Below, piece by piece: positions 25,721 to 36,168 of a stretch of 64,000 bases of DNA; within the stretch, counting starts at the first letter, position 1, and the number at the start of each line of letters is the position of its first letter. Source of the stretch: Streptomyces specialis (lineage in GTDB: Bacteria > Actinomycetota > Actinomycetes > Streptomycetales > Streptomycetaceae); NCBI RefSeq assembly GCF_001493375.1, contig NZ_LN929769.1, positions 124,001-188,000 on the forward strand, given 5' to 3'. The translations under genes and the position numbers were made by a program. Below the pieces are notes generated by a model. The model was not told the origin of the DNA. It did no database searches and was given only the letters and a program-made list of their open reading frames with translations.

Positions 25721-26854
25721 GTGTGCGTTGACGTCGACATGGAAGCGCCGCGCCGGCGGCTGACCGAGGCACTGGCGCGCGGGGGGCACTTCCAGTCCGG
25801 GTGGATGGAGGCCGTCTTCGAACGCGTCCCCCGCCACCTGTTCGCGCCCGAGACCGTGTGGCGCCGCAACCCCGCCGGACCCGGCTGGGCACCGGTCCGG
25901 TGGACGGAGAACCCGGATCTGTGGACCGATCTGGTGTACTCCGAGGAAGGGGTCGTCACCCAGCTCGACCCGTCCGGCCAGGAGCCCACCAGCGTCATCA
26001 GCCCGCCCGCCGCCCTGCTGAACATGCTGGCCTCGCTCGAACCCCGGCCCGGCGAACGGGTCCTGGAGGTGGGCACCGGCAGCGGCTACCACGCGGCGCT
26101 GCTGTGCGAGCGGGTCGGGACCGGCCAGGTCACCAGCGTGGAGATCGACGCCTCACTGGTGCGCCGGGCCGTCCGGGTGCTGGCGGACTCCGGATACCGA
26201 CCCCATGTGGTGTGGGGCGACGGGGAGTTGGGCTGGCCGGACGGCGCCCCCTACGACCGGCTGGTCTCCACCGCCGCCGTCCGCCGCGTCCCGCCCGCGT
26301 GGCTGGAACAGGTCCGGCCCGGCGGCGAGATCGTCACCCCCTGGTATCCCAACTACCACGGCCGCGGGCTGATATGGATGCGGGTCGGCGCGGACGGCAC
26401 CGCGCGCGGCTGGTTCCACGGCGGGGAGTCGTTCCTTCCGGTGCGCGGCGGGCGCGTGAACCGGATCGACCCGCGCCGGGTGTGGTCGGCGACCTTCCGC
26501 GCGGCCGAACGGTTCGCCGGCCGGGCCGTCGATCTGTCCGACGTGGACCCGCACGGCGAGTTCGCGCTGAGCGTGCTGCTGCCCGGCGTCGCGCACTGCC
26601 GGCAGGGCGGCGACGACGACTGGTTCTTCCTGGACGGCGAGGGCGACACGGTCTCCTGGGCGCGGGTGACGCCCGGCGCCTCCTACCGGCACGGCCCACG
26701 CGATCTGCTGGCCGACGTCGACTGGGCCCTGGACTGGTGGCGGGCGCGCGGGCGACCCCGCCTGTTCGACTTCGGGATCACCGTCACCAAGGACCAGCAG
26801 GACATCTGGCTGCGCACGCCCGACCGGGTCGTCACGGGACCGGGCGGCGGCTGA
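25721..26854 (+). CDS. PCMT-like protein methyltransferase
   Basis: Protein of 377 aa related to protein-L-isoaspartate O-methyltransferase. GTG 25721 is chosen because CGGAG precedes it; ATG 25739 is an alternative. Conserved features: FERVPRHLFAPE (about 31-42), TSVISPPAALLNMLASLE before the SAM-binding loop VLEVGTGSGYHAALL (about 115-129), and VEIDASLVRRA. The extra C-terminal half (about 230-377) is not in the classical 210-aa enzyme. Similar extended PCMT proteins occur in streptomycete graspetide (RiPP) loci, but no ATP-grasp gene or precursor was found next to it. The substrate therefore remains open. Confidence 0.85.
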   Translation: MCVDVDMEAPRRRLTEALARGGHFQSGWMEAVFERVPRHLFAPETVWRRNPAGPGWAPVRWTENPDLWTDLVYSEEGVVTQLDPSGQEPTSVISPPAALLNMLASLEPRPGERVLEVGTGSGYHAALLCERVGTGQVTSVEIDASLVRRAVRVLADSGYRPHVVWGDGELGWPDGAPYDRLVSTAAVRRVPPAWLEQVRPGGEIVTPWYPNYHGRGLIWMRVGADGTARGWFHGGESFLPVRGGRVNRIDPRRVWSATFRAAERFAGRAVDLSDVDPHGEFALSVLLPGVAHCRQGGDDDWFFLDGEGDTVSWARVTPGASYRHGPRDLLADVDWALDWWRARGRPRLFDFGITVTKDQQDIWLRTPDRVVTGPGGG

Positions 26855-27014
26855 CCGGCGGCCGTTCGCGCCCCGCCGTACGGACCGCGTCAACGAACGC
26901 CGCTTCGCCGTCAGGAAGCCGTCAGCGCCGCCCGCACCGCGCGGCTCCCCGCACTAGCGTGCCCAGCGGGCCGGCGGACGTCCGGCCTCTCGCACGGCGC
27001 CAGGCAGGTGTGTC

Positions 27015-27326
27015 ATGTACCCCAGCGACCCCCTCCCCACCGGACTCCTCCTCGTCCCCGTCCGGACCGGCCCGGCGGGCAGCGTCGCCCGCCTCTGCCG
27101 CACCCCGCTGGGCGTGCGCACGGCCGTCGGCTTCACCAGCGGACGCCGCCTCGTCGCCGCTCTCGGCCCGGCCCAGGCGTGGATCATCCTCTCGGAGCCC
27201 GCCCTGCGCGCCCTGACCGCCCCGCTGGGCGCCGCCGGGGTCATGGTGGACCCGCGCTGGTCCGCGCCGTCCGCACCCGCCGTCCCCGAACGGCCCGTCC
27301 CCCGCCCGCCGGTGGCCGTGCCCTGA
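27015..27326 (+). CDS. SAV_915-like small protein (SseB-like fold)
   Basis: Protein of 103 aa, ATG 27015 with CAGGTGTGTC upstream. The sequence GLLLVPVRTGPAGSVARLCRTPLGVRTAVGFTS (residues 10 onward) and AWIILSEPALRALTAPLG match a small streptomycete family named after SAV_915, with an SseB-like alpha/beta fold predicted from its pattern. Function unknown. It ends in a Pro-rich tail. It is convergent with tamR, with a hairpin between them. Confidence 0.75.
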   Translation: MYPSDPLPTGLLLVPVRTGPAGSVARLCRTPLGVRTAVGFTSGRRLVAALGPAQAWIILSEPALRALTAPLGAAGVMVDPRWSAPSAPAVPERPVPRPPVAVP

Positions 27327-27338
27327 CCGGGCCCCGGA

Positions 27339-27360
27339 GCCCGGCCCGCGAGGGCCGGGC
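27339..27360. terminator. Bidirectional hairpin between SAV_915-like gene and tamR
   Basis: Perfect 9-bp stem GCCCGGCCC/GGGCCGGGC (27339-27347 with 27352-27360) and a 4-nt loop, located between two convergent stop codons, so it can serve both transcripts. Confidence 0.65.
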
Positions 27361-27361
27361 G

Positions 27362-27859
27362 TCACACCGGGGTGTTGTCGAACGGCGCGGTCAACGCGCG
27401 GAGCAGGGCCGCCAGATCGCGGCGCTGCTCCGTGGACAGGTCGCCGAGCAGGGCGCGTTCCTGGACGAGCAGGTCGGCCAGGGCCTCGTCCGCGTGACGC
27501 TGGCCGGAGACGGTCAGCCGCACCAGCACACCGCGCCGGTCGCTGGGGTCGGGCAGCCGCTCGACCAGGCCGCGCTTGGCCAGCCGGTCGATCCGGTTGG
27601 TCATGGTGCCGGAGGTGACGAGGGTCTGGGTCAGGAGCTGGCCGGGGGAGAGCTGATACGGGTCGCCCGCGCGGCGCAGCGCGGTGAGCACGTCGAACTC
27701 CCACGGCTCCAGGTGGTGTTCGGAGAAGACCAGGCGCCTCGCCCGGTCCAGGTGGCGGGCCAGTCTGCTGACGCGGCTGAGCACTTCGAGCGGTTCCACG
27801 TCGAGATCGGGGCGCTCGCGCCGCCAGGCCGCCACCAGCCGGTCCACCTCGTCCTCCAT
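27362..27859 (-). CDS. tamR: MarR family regulator TamR
   Basis: Winged-helix MarR protein (165 aa) beginning at ATG 27859. The recognition region reads LSPGQLLTQTLVTSGTMTNRIDRLAKRGLV (about 68-97), followed by the wing RLPDPSDRRGVLVRLT with the conserved Asp-Arg-Arg. It is divergent from a trans-aconitate methyltransferase gene, the arrangement described for TamR/Tam in S. coelicolor, where TamR responds to trans-aconitate, citrate and related metabolites. The 103-nt intergenic region contains a perfect inverted repeat (27922-27939) that suits a MarR dimer. Assignment as TamR rests on this context. Confidence 0.85.
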   Translation of the reverse strand: MEDEVDRLVAAWRRERPDLDVEPLEVLSRVSRLARHLDRARRLVFSEHHLEPWEFDVLTALRRAGDPYQLSPGQLLTQTLVTSGTMTNRIDRLAKRGLVERLPDPSDRRGVLVRLTVSGQRHADEALADLLVQERALLGDLSTEQRRDLAALLRALTAPFDNTPV

Positions 27860-27921
27860 GGGACCAGTCTAATTGTTCTGTCGATATGAAGTCTCACGAC
27901 ATAAAGCATCATGGCTTCAAG

Positions 27922-27939
27922 TCTCTTGACATCAAGAGA
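27922..27939. promoter_or_regulatory. Candidate TamR operator
   Basis: Inverted repeat TCTCTTGA-CA-TCAAGAGA with 8-bp perfect arms, in the gap between the divergent tamR and tam genes. The surrounding 60 nt are unusually AT-rich and repeat CTT/AAG motifs, which may form a second, weaker site. Confidence 0.65.
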
Positions 27940-27962
27940 TATGGATCGGCAGGCTCGTCCGC

Positions 27963-28817
27963 ATGGCACACGCACCGCGGCCCCGGTGGGACCCCGCGCA
28001 GTACCAGCGGCACGCCGGCCACCGGGCCCGCCCGCTCCTCGACCTCCTCGCCCGCGTCCCGCCCCTGCCCGCGCCCGCCGCGCCCCGCGTCGCCGACCTC
28101 GGCTGCGGTCCCGGACGCCCCAGCCTCGCCCTCACCGCGCGCTGGCCCGACGCCCGCGTCACCGGATACGACAACTCCCCGGAGATGCTCGCCGAGGCCG
28201 CCGCCCACGCCGGACCCACCCCCGGCGGTGGCCGCCTGGACTTCCTCCCCGCCGACCTCGCCACCTGGCGGCCGGCCGAGCCGTTCGACCTGATCGTGTC
28301 CAACGCCGCCCTCCAGTGGGTGCCCGGCCACGCGGACCGTTTCCCCGAGTGGATCGCCGGCCTCGCGCCCGGCGGGGTGTTCGCCTTCCAGGTCCCGGGC
28401 AACTTCGCGGCGCCCAGCCACGCGCTGATGCGCGACCTGTGCGAGAGCCCGCGCTGGCGCGCCCGGCTCGGTGGCGTCCCGCGCCACCCGGACATGGTGC
28501 TCACGCCCCGGGCGTACGCCGAGGCCCTGGCCGCCCTCGGCGGCGCCCCCGACGTGTGGGAGACCACCTACCTGCACGTCCTGCGCGGCGAGGACGCCGT
28601 CCTGGACTGGGTCAAGGGCACCGGCCTGCGGCCCGTCCTCGCCGCCCTTGAGCCCGACCCCGAGGCCCGCGACGCGTTCCTCGCCGACTACCGCGCCGCC
28701 CTGGCCACGGCCTACCCGCCCGGCCCGCACGGCACCCTCTTCCCGTTCCGCCGCGTCTTCGCCGTGACCCGGCGCGAGGGGGGCGCCCAAACCGGGCAAC
28801 CCGGTGCTACCGGCTGA
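27963..28817 (+). CDS. tam: Trans-aconitate 2-methyltransferase
   Basis: SAM-dependent methyltransferase (284 aa) that methylates trans-aconitate, an inhibitor of aconitase formed from cis-aconitate. ATG 27963 begins MAHAPRPRWDPAQYQRHAGHR, the Tam signature (W-x-P-x-Q-Y). SAM motif VADLGCGPGRPSLAL (about 43-57), then YDNSPEML, FDLIVSNAALQWVPGH (about 109-124) and GVFAFQVPGNFAAPSHALMR are typical of Tam. It is divergent from tamR with a candidate operator between them. Confidence 0.93.
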   Translation: MAHAPRPRWDPAQYQRHAGHRARPLLDLLARVPPLPAPAAPRVADLGCGPGRPSLALTARWPDARVTGYDNSPEMLAEAAAHAGPTPGGGRLDFLPADLATWRPAEPFDLIVSNAALQWVPGHADRFPEWIAGLAPGGVFAFQVPGNFAAPSHALMRDLCESPRWRARLGGVPRHPDMVLTPRAYAEALAALGGAPDVWETTYLHVLRGEDAVLDWVKGTGLRPVLAALEPDPEARDAFLADYRAALATAYPPGPHGTLFPFRRVFAVTRREGGAQTGQPGATG

Positions 28818-28929
28818 TTGAGCAACAGCATTGGGCGATTCGGGTGAACAGCGGCAACCGAATCCCCCCAGGCGCGTTGTGCAGGGCGCTCCAGACACAG
28901 GGCATCCCAGAACCCGGAAGGACAAGCTA

Positions 28930-29334
28930 GTGATCAAGAAGACGCTTGCCACGGTCGCGGTCGCGGCCTCGGTCGTCGGCGCGACGGGCATCGCCGCGGC
29001 CCCTGCCATGGCGATCGGCGGCGACGACGAGTCGGGCAGCGCCGCCACGGTGAACGGCAACGGCATGAAGCAGGTGTACGGCAACACCACCACCGGTGGC
29101 TACATGAGCCCGAACATCTCCCTGGTCAACGGGTCGTTCAACGACTTCTGCCTGCCCATCCAGGAGATCCAGAACGTCGTCAACGTGATCGCCATCCCGA
29201 TCGCCGACGTCCTCAACAGCGAGCCGGACCAGATCTGCTCCGACGCCTCCACCCAGGTCGACGGCGACGACCCGCTGTCGCGTCTCCTGTCGGACATCTC
29301 GCTGCTCTCGGAGAACGGCGTCAGCAAGCACTGA
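28930..29334 (+). CDS. Rodlin-type secreted spore-surface protein
   Basis: Protein of 134 aa starting at GTG 28930 with GGAAGGAC upstream. A Sec signal peptide of about 28 residues (MIKKTLATVAVAASVVGATG, then APAMA) is followed by a mature region rich in Asn/Ser/Gly/Thr. The blocks VNGNGMKQVYGNT, YMSPNISLVNGSFNDFC and DDPLSRLLSDISLLSENG match the rodlins RdlA/RdlB, which organise chaplin fibrils into rodlets on aerial hyphae. Two Cys are present. Unlike the classical pair of adjacent rdl genes, only one is here and no chaplin gene is adjacent. A strong terminator follows. Confidence 0.88.
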   Translation: MIKKTLATVAVAASVVGATGIAAAPAMAIGGDDESGSAATVNGNGMKQVYGNTTTGGYMSPNISLVNGSFNDFCLPIQEIQNVVNVIAIPIADVLNSEPDQICSDASTQVDGDDPLSRLLSDISLLSENGVSKH

Positions 29335-29403
29335 GGCGCCCGACGACGGCGACCGGCCCGCGGACTCCGGGTTCTTCGGCCTTCTGACCGGTGCTCCGCA
29401 ACG

Positions 29404-29448
29404 CACGGCTCCCCTTCCCGGACCTTCCGTCCAGGAAGGGGAGCCGTG
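29404..29448. terminator. Strong bidirectional hairpin after the rodlin gene
   Basis: Perfect 15-bp stem CACGGCTCCCCTTCC / GGAAGGGGAGCCGTG (29404-29418 with 29434-29448), with a 15-nt loop. It lies between the rodlin stop (29334) and the convergent TetR stop (29457). Confidence 0.85.
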
Positions 29449-29456
29449 TCGTGTGC

Positions 29457-30161
29457 TCAGGTCCTGCGGCGGCCGATCAGCCGCGGGTGGTGCTCCAGGC
29501 CCTGGAGGCCGTGCCACGCCAGATTCACCAGATGCGACGCGACCTCCGCCTTCTTCGGGCGCCGCACGTTCAGCCACCACTGGCCCGTCAGGGCCACCAT
29601 CCCGACGAGCGCCTGCGCGTATATCGGCGCCAGTTTGGGGTCGTACCCGCGGCTTTTGAACTCGTGCCCCAGGATGTCCTCGACCTGCGTGGCGATGTCC
29701 CCGATGAGCGACGCGAACGTGCCCGTGGCCTGCGCCACCGGCGAGTCCCGCACCAGGATGTGGAAACCGTCCGTGTACTGCTCGATGTAGTCGAGCAGCG
29801 CGAACGCCGCCTGCTCCAGCAACTCCCGCGGGTGCCCCGCCGTCAGCGCGCCGGTCACCATGGACAGCAGACGGCTCATCTCCCGGTCCACGACGACCGC
29901 GTACAGCCCTTCCTTGCCGCCGAAATGCTCGTACACCACCGGTTTGGAGACCCCCGCCTTCGCGGCGATCTCCTCCACCGACGTGCCCTCGAAGCCGCGC
30001 TCGGCGAAGAGCGTGCGCCCGATGTCCAGCAACTGCTCCCGGCGTTCCGTGCCGGTCATCCGCCGGCGGGCCCGCCGCGCCGGGCGGGCGGGCCTCTCCT
30101 TCTCCCTGTCATCGCTGCTCTGGGTCGCCACGCCCACATCATGCCGCGTCGGCAACGGCAT
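29457..30161 (-). CDS. TetR family regulator linked to fatty-acid desaturase
   Basis: TetR-type repressor (234 aa). ATG 30161 has GGAAAG four nt upstream and lies inside the end of the desaturase gene (23-nt overlap); GTG 30131 is an alternative start. The HTH is at about 37-83: RREQLLDIGRTLFAERGF, then SVEEIAAKAGVSKPVVYEHFGGKEGLY. The remaining helical ligand domain has TGQWWLNVRRPKK near its end. Cotranscription with the desaturase suggests it controls that gene, probably through the inverted repeat at 31258-31272, and senses an acyl-CoA or fatty acid. That is an inference from context. Confidence 0.88.
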   Translation of the reverse strand: MPLPTRHDVGVATQSSDDREKERPARPARRARRRMTGTERREQLLDIGRTLFAERGFEGTSVEEIAAKAGVSKPVVYEHFGGKEGLYAVVVDREMSRLLSMVTGALTAGHPRELLEQAAFALLDYIEQYTDGFHILVRDSPVAQATGTFASLIGDIATQVEDILGHEFKSRGYDPKLAPIYAQALVGMVALTGQWWLNVRRPKKAEVASHLVNLAWHGLQGLEHHPRLIGRRRT

Positions 30162-31203
30162 TTTCTTTCCGGTTTTCTCCCCGGTTATCCCGCCGGCCGG
30201 CCCTCCGGCTCCCCGCCCCGCCCGCCGGGGGCGCCGTGCGCCGGGCGTCGAGACGCGACCGCTTGGGCCAGCGGACGTCCCACGCCCAGCCCGCCTTCTC
30301 GAACCAGCGGATCAGCCGGGCACTGGAATCCACCTGCCCCCGGTCCACCCCGTGCCGGGCGCACGTCGGGTCGGCGTGGTGCAGGTTGTGCCAGGACTCG
30401 CCGCACGACAGGACCGCCAGCCACCACACGTTGCCCGACCGGTCCCGCGACCTGAACGGCTGCTTGCCGGTGGCGTGGCAGATCGAGTTGATCGACCAGG
30501 TGACGTGGTGCAGCAGCGCCACCCGGACCAGGGAACCCCAGAAGAACGCGGTGACCGCGCCCTGCCAGGACCAGGTCACCAGACCGCCGATCACCGCCGG
30601 GGCGGCGAGCGAGATCACCGTCCACAGCGCGAACTGCCGCGAGATCCGCACGATGTCGCGGTCCTTCAGCAGGTCGGGCACGTACTGGTACTGCGGGGTC
30701 CGCTCGGTGTCGAACATCCACGCCATGTGGGCCCACCACAGGCCCTTCAGCAGGGCCGGCACGGACTCCCCGTAGCGCCACGGCGAATGCGGGTCGCCCT
30801 CGGCGTCCGAGTGCTTGTGGTGCTTGCGGTGGTCGGCGACCCAGCGGATGACGGGCCCCTCCACCGCCAGGGAACCGGCGATGGCGAGGGCGATCCGCAA
30901 GGGGCGCTTGGCCTTGAACGAGCCGTGCGTGAAGTACCGGTGGAAACCGACGGTGATGCCGTGGCAGCCGATGAAGTAGAACGCCGCCAGCAGACCGAGG
31001 TCCAGCCAGCTCACGCCCCAGCCCCAGGCCAGCGGCACGGCGGCGACCAGGGCGAGGAAGGGGACGACGATGAACAGCAGAAGGGCGATCTGCTCCAGGG
31101 AGCGGCGGTGCTCGCCGCCCAGCGTGCCGGGAGGAAGCGGCCGGCCGGAGGACCCTCCGCCGGGTCTGGGCGACGGCGCGAGATCGTGGTCAGTGGACGA
31201 CAT
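30139..31203 (-). CDS. Acyl-CoA (stearoyl-CoA type) delta-9 desaturase
   Basis: Membrane di-iron desaturase (354 aa) that introduces a double bond in acyl chains. The three histidine boxes are intact: HRYFTH (88-93), HRKHH (125-129) and HNLHH (about 270). Four TM helices flank them (about 38-60, 66-84, 190-215, 220-235). ATG 31203 with GAGGAACC upstream is chosen over a longer open frame that runs into the ppc promoter region. Its C-terminus is rich in Arg/Gly. It is followed by a TetR gene overlapping its stop, and its promoter carries a candidate TetR operator. Confidence 0.92.
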   Translation of the reverse strand: MSSTDHDLAPSPRPGGGSSGRPLPPGTLGGEHRRSLEQIALLLFIVVPFLALVAAVPLAWGWGVSWLDLGLLAAFYFIGCHGITVGFHRYFTHGSFKAKRPLRIALAIAGSLAVEGPVIRWVADHRKHHKHSDAEGDPHSPWRYGESVPALLKGLWWAHMAWMFDTERTPQYQYVPDLLKDRDIVRISRQFALWTVISLAAPAVIGGLVTWSWQGAVTAFFWGSLVRVALLHHVTWSINSICHATGKQPFRSRDRSGNVWWLAVLSCGESWHNLHHADPTCARHGVDRGQVDSSARLIRWFEKAGWAWDVRWPKRSRLDARRTAPPAGGAGSRRAGRRDNRGENRKENAVADAA

Positions 31204-31257
31204 GGGTGGTTCCTCGGGTGAGGGGGGCGTTCTGTGTGGGTTTCGGCCACCTACGGG

Positions 31258-31306
31258 ACCGTAACCTACGGTTTCGTAAGTATCCCAGTTCGCCCCGTCG
31301 GCACAA
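31258..31306 (-). promoter_or_regulatory. Desaturase promoter and candidate TetR operator
   Basis: Reading the minus strand, TTGTGC (31306-31301) and GATACT (31284-31279), spaced 16 nt, form a plausible promoter. Immediately downstream is the inverted repeat ACCGTA-GGT-TACGGT (31258-31272), with perfect 6-bp arms. The position between the -10 and the start codon at 31203 fits repression by the cotranscribed TetR protein. Confidence 0.5.
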
Positions 31307-31435
31307 TGCCGTCTACCCCGGGCGACCGCTTTGTAGCTGGAGTGTGGGGGAATCGTCATTACGATGGCCCTGCCGGACAGCGCGGTCCGCTCTCGCCCGA
31401 CCTTCCTCCGTAAGCCGCCACGAGGAGCCGCAACC

Positions 31436-34213
<2,778 letters not shown>

Positions 34214-34235
34214 GCCGGGCCCGGCCGGGGCCGGT

Positions 34236-35042
34236 TCAGGACCAGGCGATCTCGCCGGTCGCCGCTCGGGCGCCCAGCTCCAGGGCCAGTGTTCCGGCCA
34301 GCCCCGGGCGGAAGGCGAGCACGGCGTCCCGGAGCGCCTCCCCGTTCGCGGCGCGCGCCGCCGCCGTCTCGAACGCGGCCAGGTAGTCCCGGGTGAACGT
34401 GATCGCCGAGGCGTCGGTCGGCGTGTCCGGGGTGCGGTGGCCCGGCACCACCAGCCGGGGCGCCAGCCGCCGCGCCCCGGCCAGCGCCCGGTCCCAGGCG
34501 GCCCGTTCGGCCGGGGTGGCGGTGTCGGCCGTCCACGGGTGGACGCCCGCGTACAGCAGCGCGCCGCCCAGCAGGGCGCGGTCCTCGGGCTGCCACAGGT
34601 ACTGCGTGCGCCACACCAGCTCCGGGTCGCCGCCGCGCACCTCGAACACCCGGCCCTCGAACTCCAGGACGCCGGAGGTCAGCACGTCGGGGATGACGAG
34701 TTCCGTGGGCAGGTTGCGGCCCAGGTTCCGCCAGGTCGCCAGGCGCGCCTCGCCCGTGTCCTTGATCCGTTCGACGGTCGCGGCGGTGGCCACCACCGTC
34801 ACGCCGGGGAACGCCTGGCGGACGGCCTGGAGGCCGAACCAGCAGTCGGGGTCGGCGGCGCTGACGAAGACCGTGGTCAGCCGTTTCCCGCTGTCCAGCA
34901 CCGCCGCCAGCACGCGGTGCTGCTCGGCCAGGGTGAGCTGACCGTCGATCAGCAGCGCCTCGCGTTCGCCGGTGACCAGCACCGACGTCTTGTGCAGGCC
35001 GGAGGCGGGCGCGGTGTGGAGGCAGTAGCTCAGAGCGGGCAC
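34236..35042 (-). CDS. Metallo-beta-lactamase-fold protein lacking metal ligands
   Basis: Protein of 268 aa. The fold is recognised from LLIDGQLTLAEQHRVLAAVL followed by a strand, then the position of the HxHxDH motif, then FPGVTVVATAATVERIK, LLYAGVHPWTAD and LVVPGHRTPDT. The normal THxHxDHxFG motif reads VSAADPDCWFG (about 61-71): all three His are gone and only one Asp is kept. The GD ligand before YAGVHP is also Ala. Only the late PGH His remains. It is therefore probably not a hydrolase of the usual type. It lies between ppc (convergent) and the AraC/DJ-1 regulator on the same strand, 66 nt upstream. Confidence 0.8.
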   Translation of the reverse strand: MPALSYCLHTAPASGLHKTSVLVTGEREALLIDGQLTLAEQHRVLAAVLDSGKRLTTVFVSAADPDCWFGLQAVRQAFPGVTVVATAATVERIKDTGEARLATWRNLGRNLPTELVIPDVLTSGVLEFEGRVFEVRGGDPELVWRTQYLWQPEDRALLGGALLYAGVHPWTADTATPAERAAWDRALAGARRLAPRLVVPGHRTPDTPTDASAITFTRDYLAAFETAAARAANGEALRDAVLAFRPGLAGTLALELGARAATGEIAWS

Positions 35043-35108
35043 GGCATCAGGACACCACGGCCCGGTGCCGTCCGCATGCCGGACGGCACCGGGACACCAC
35101 CGATCCGG

Positions 35109-36098
35109 TCACGCGCGGAACGTCCGCCGGTACCCGGTGGGGGAGACGCCCAGCGCCGCCTGGAGGTGCTGCCGCATCGACGCGGCCGTGCCGAACCCCG
35201 CCTCGCGGGCGATCCGGTCGACGGGCAGGTCGCTGTCCTCCAGCAACTGCCGCGCCCGCTCGACCCGTTGCAGCACGATCCAGCGCTGCGGCGACAGCCC
35301 GGTCTCCTCCCGGAACCGGCGGGTGAACGTCCGCACGCTCATCGCCTCCCGCGCCGCCAGCTCCCGCAGCGTCAGCGGCCGGTCGAGGTGGTCCAGCGCG
35401 TACGAACGGGCCCGGCCCGTGGAGCGCACGCGCGGCGCGGGGACGGGCCGTTCGACGTACTGCGCCTGCCCGCCGTCCCGGTGCGGCGGGACGACCGTGC
35501 GGCGGGCCACCGAATTGGCCACGGCGGCGCCGAAGTCGGAGCGGACCATGTGCAGGCACAGGTCGATGCCGGAGGCGACACCGGCGGAGGTGAGCACGTT
35601 CCCGTCCTCGGTGTAGAGGATGTCCGCGTCCAGCAGGACCTGCGGGTACAGGCTCCTGAAGTGGTCGCAGGAGGCCCAGTGCGTGGTGGCCCGGCGGCCG
35701 TCCAGCATCCCGGCCGCGGCCAGCACGAAGGCGCCCGTGCCGATCGACGCGATCCGCGTGCCGGGCCGGATGCGGGCCAGGGCCCGGGCCAGCGCGGGCG
35801 GCAGCCGGCCCTCGCTGTACGTCTCGTCCGTCTCGTGGGCGGCCGGGACGATCACGGTGTCCGCCTCGGCCAGCGCCTCCGGGCCGTGCGCCACGTTGAT
35901 CGTGACGTCCGCGTCCGTGCGGACCACGCCGGGGGTCGGGGAGCAGGTCACCACCTCGTACAGCGGGCGGCCGTCCGCGTCCTTGGCGCGGCCCATGATG
36001 CGGTGCGCTATGCCCAGTTCGATCGGGAGCAGGCCGTGCCGGACCAGCACGGCGACCCGGTGACGGCCCGGCCGGGTGAAGACACGCGATGCGCTCAT
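35109..36098 (-). CDS. AraC family regulator with N-terminal DJ-1/PfpI domain
   Basis: Protein of 329 aa, ATG 36098 with AAGGA 11 nt upstream. Residues 14-180 form a DJ-1/PfpI (glutamine-amidotransferase-like) domain: HRVAVLVRHGLLPIELGI, VIVPAAHETDET and IASIGTGAFVLAAAGMLDGRRATTHW. The usual nucleophilic Cys of the elbow is Gly-Thr here, as in regulatory members. The C-terminal 110 residues are an AraC double HTH: LTLRELAAREAMSVRTFTRRF and DLPVDRIAREAGFGTAASMRQHL. It is divergent from the MFS gene at 36169 with 70 nt between them and may control it. Confidence 0.9.
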   Translation of the reverse strand: MSASRVFTRPGRHRVAVLVRHGLLPIELGIAHRIMGRAKDADGRPLYEVVTCSPTPGVVRTDADVTINVAHGPEALAEADTVIVPAAHETDETYSEGRLPPALARALARIRPGTRIASIGTGAFVLAAAGMLDGRRATTHWASCDHFRSLYPQVLLDADILYTEDGNVLTSAGVASGIDLCLHMVRSDFGAAVANSVARRTVVPPHRDGGQAQYVERPVPAPRVRSTGRARSYALDHLDRPLTLRELAAREAMSVRTFTRRFREETGLSPQRWIVLQRVERARQLLEDSDLPVDRIAREAGFGTAASMRQHLQAALGVSPTGYRRTFRA

Positions 36099-36168
36099 GG
36101 CCCGATCCTTGCACATCATGGCCATCGGGCCACTCGCCGTCGCGGGGCCCGGATCGCAGGATCGTCGG

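Noticed and set aside
25721-26854. Graspetide (RiPP) biosynthetic locus around the PCMT-like gene
   Set aside because: No ATP-grasp maturase or precursor peptide gene was found on either side, so the methyltransferase alone does not support the call.
34214-34236. Terminator between ppc and the metallo-beta-lactamase-like gene
   Set aside because: Only short overlapping GGCC/CCGG complementarity; no single stable stem with a defined loop.
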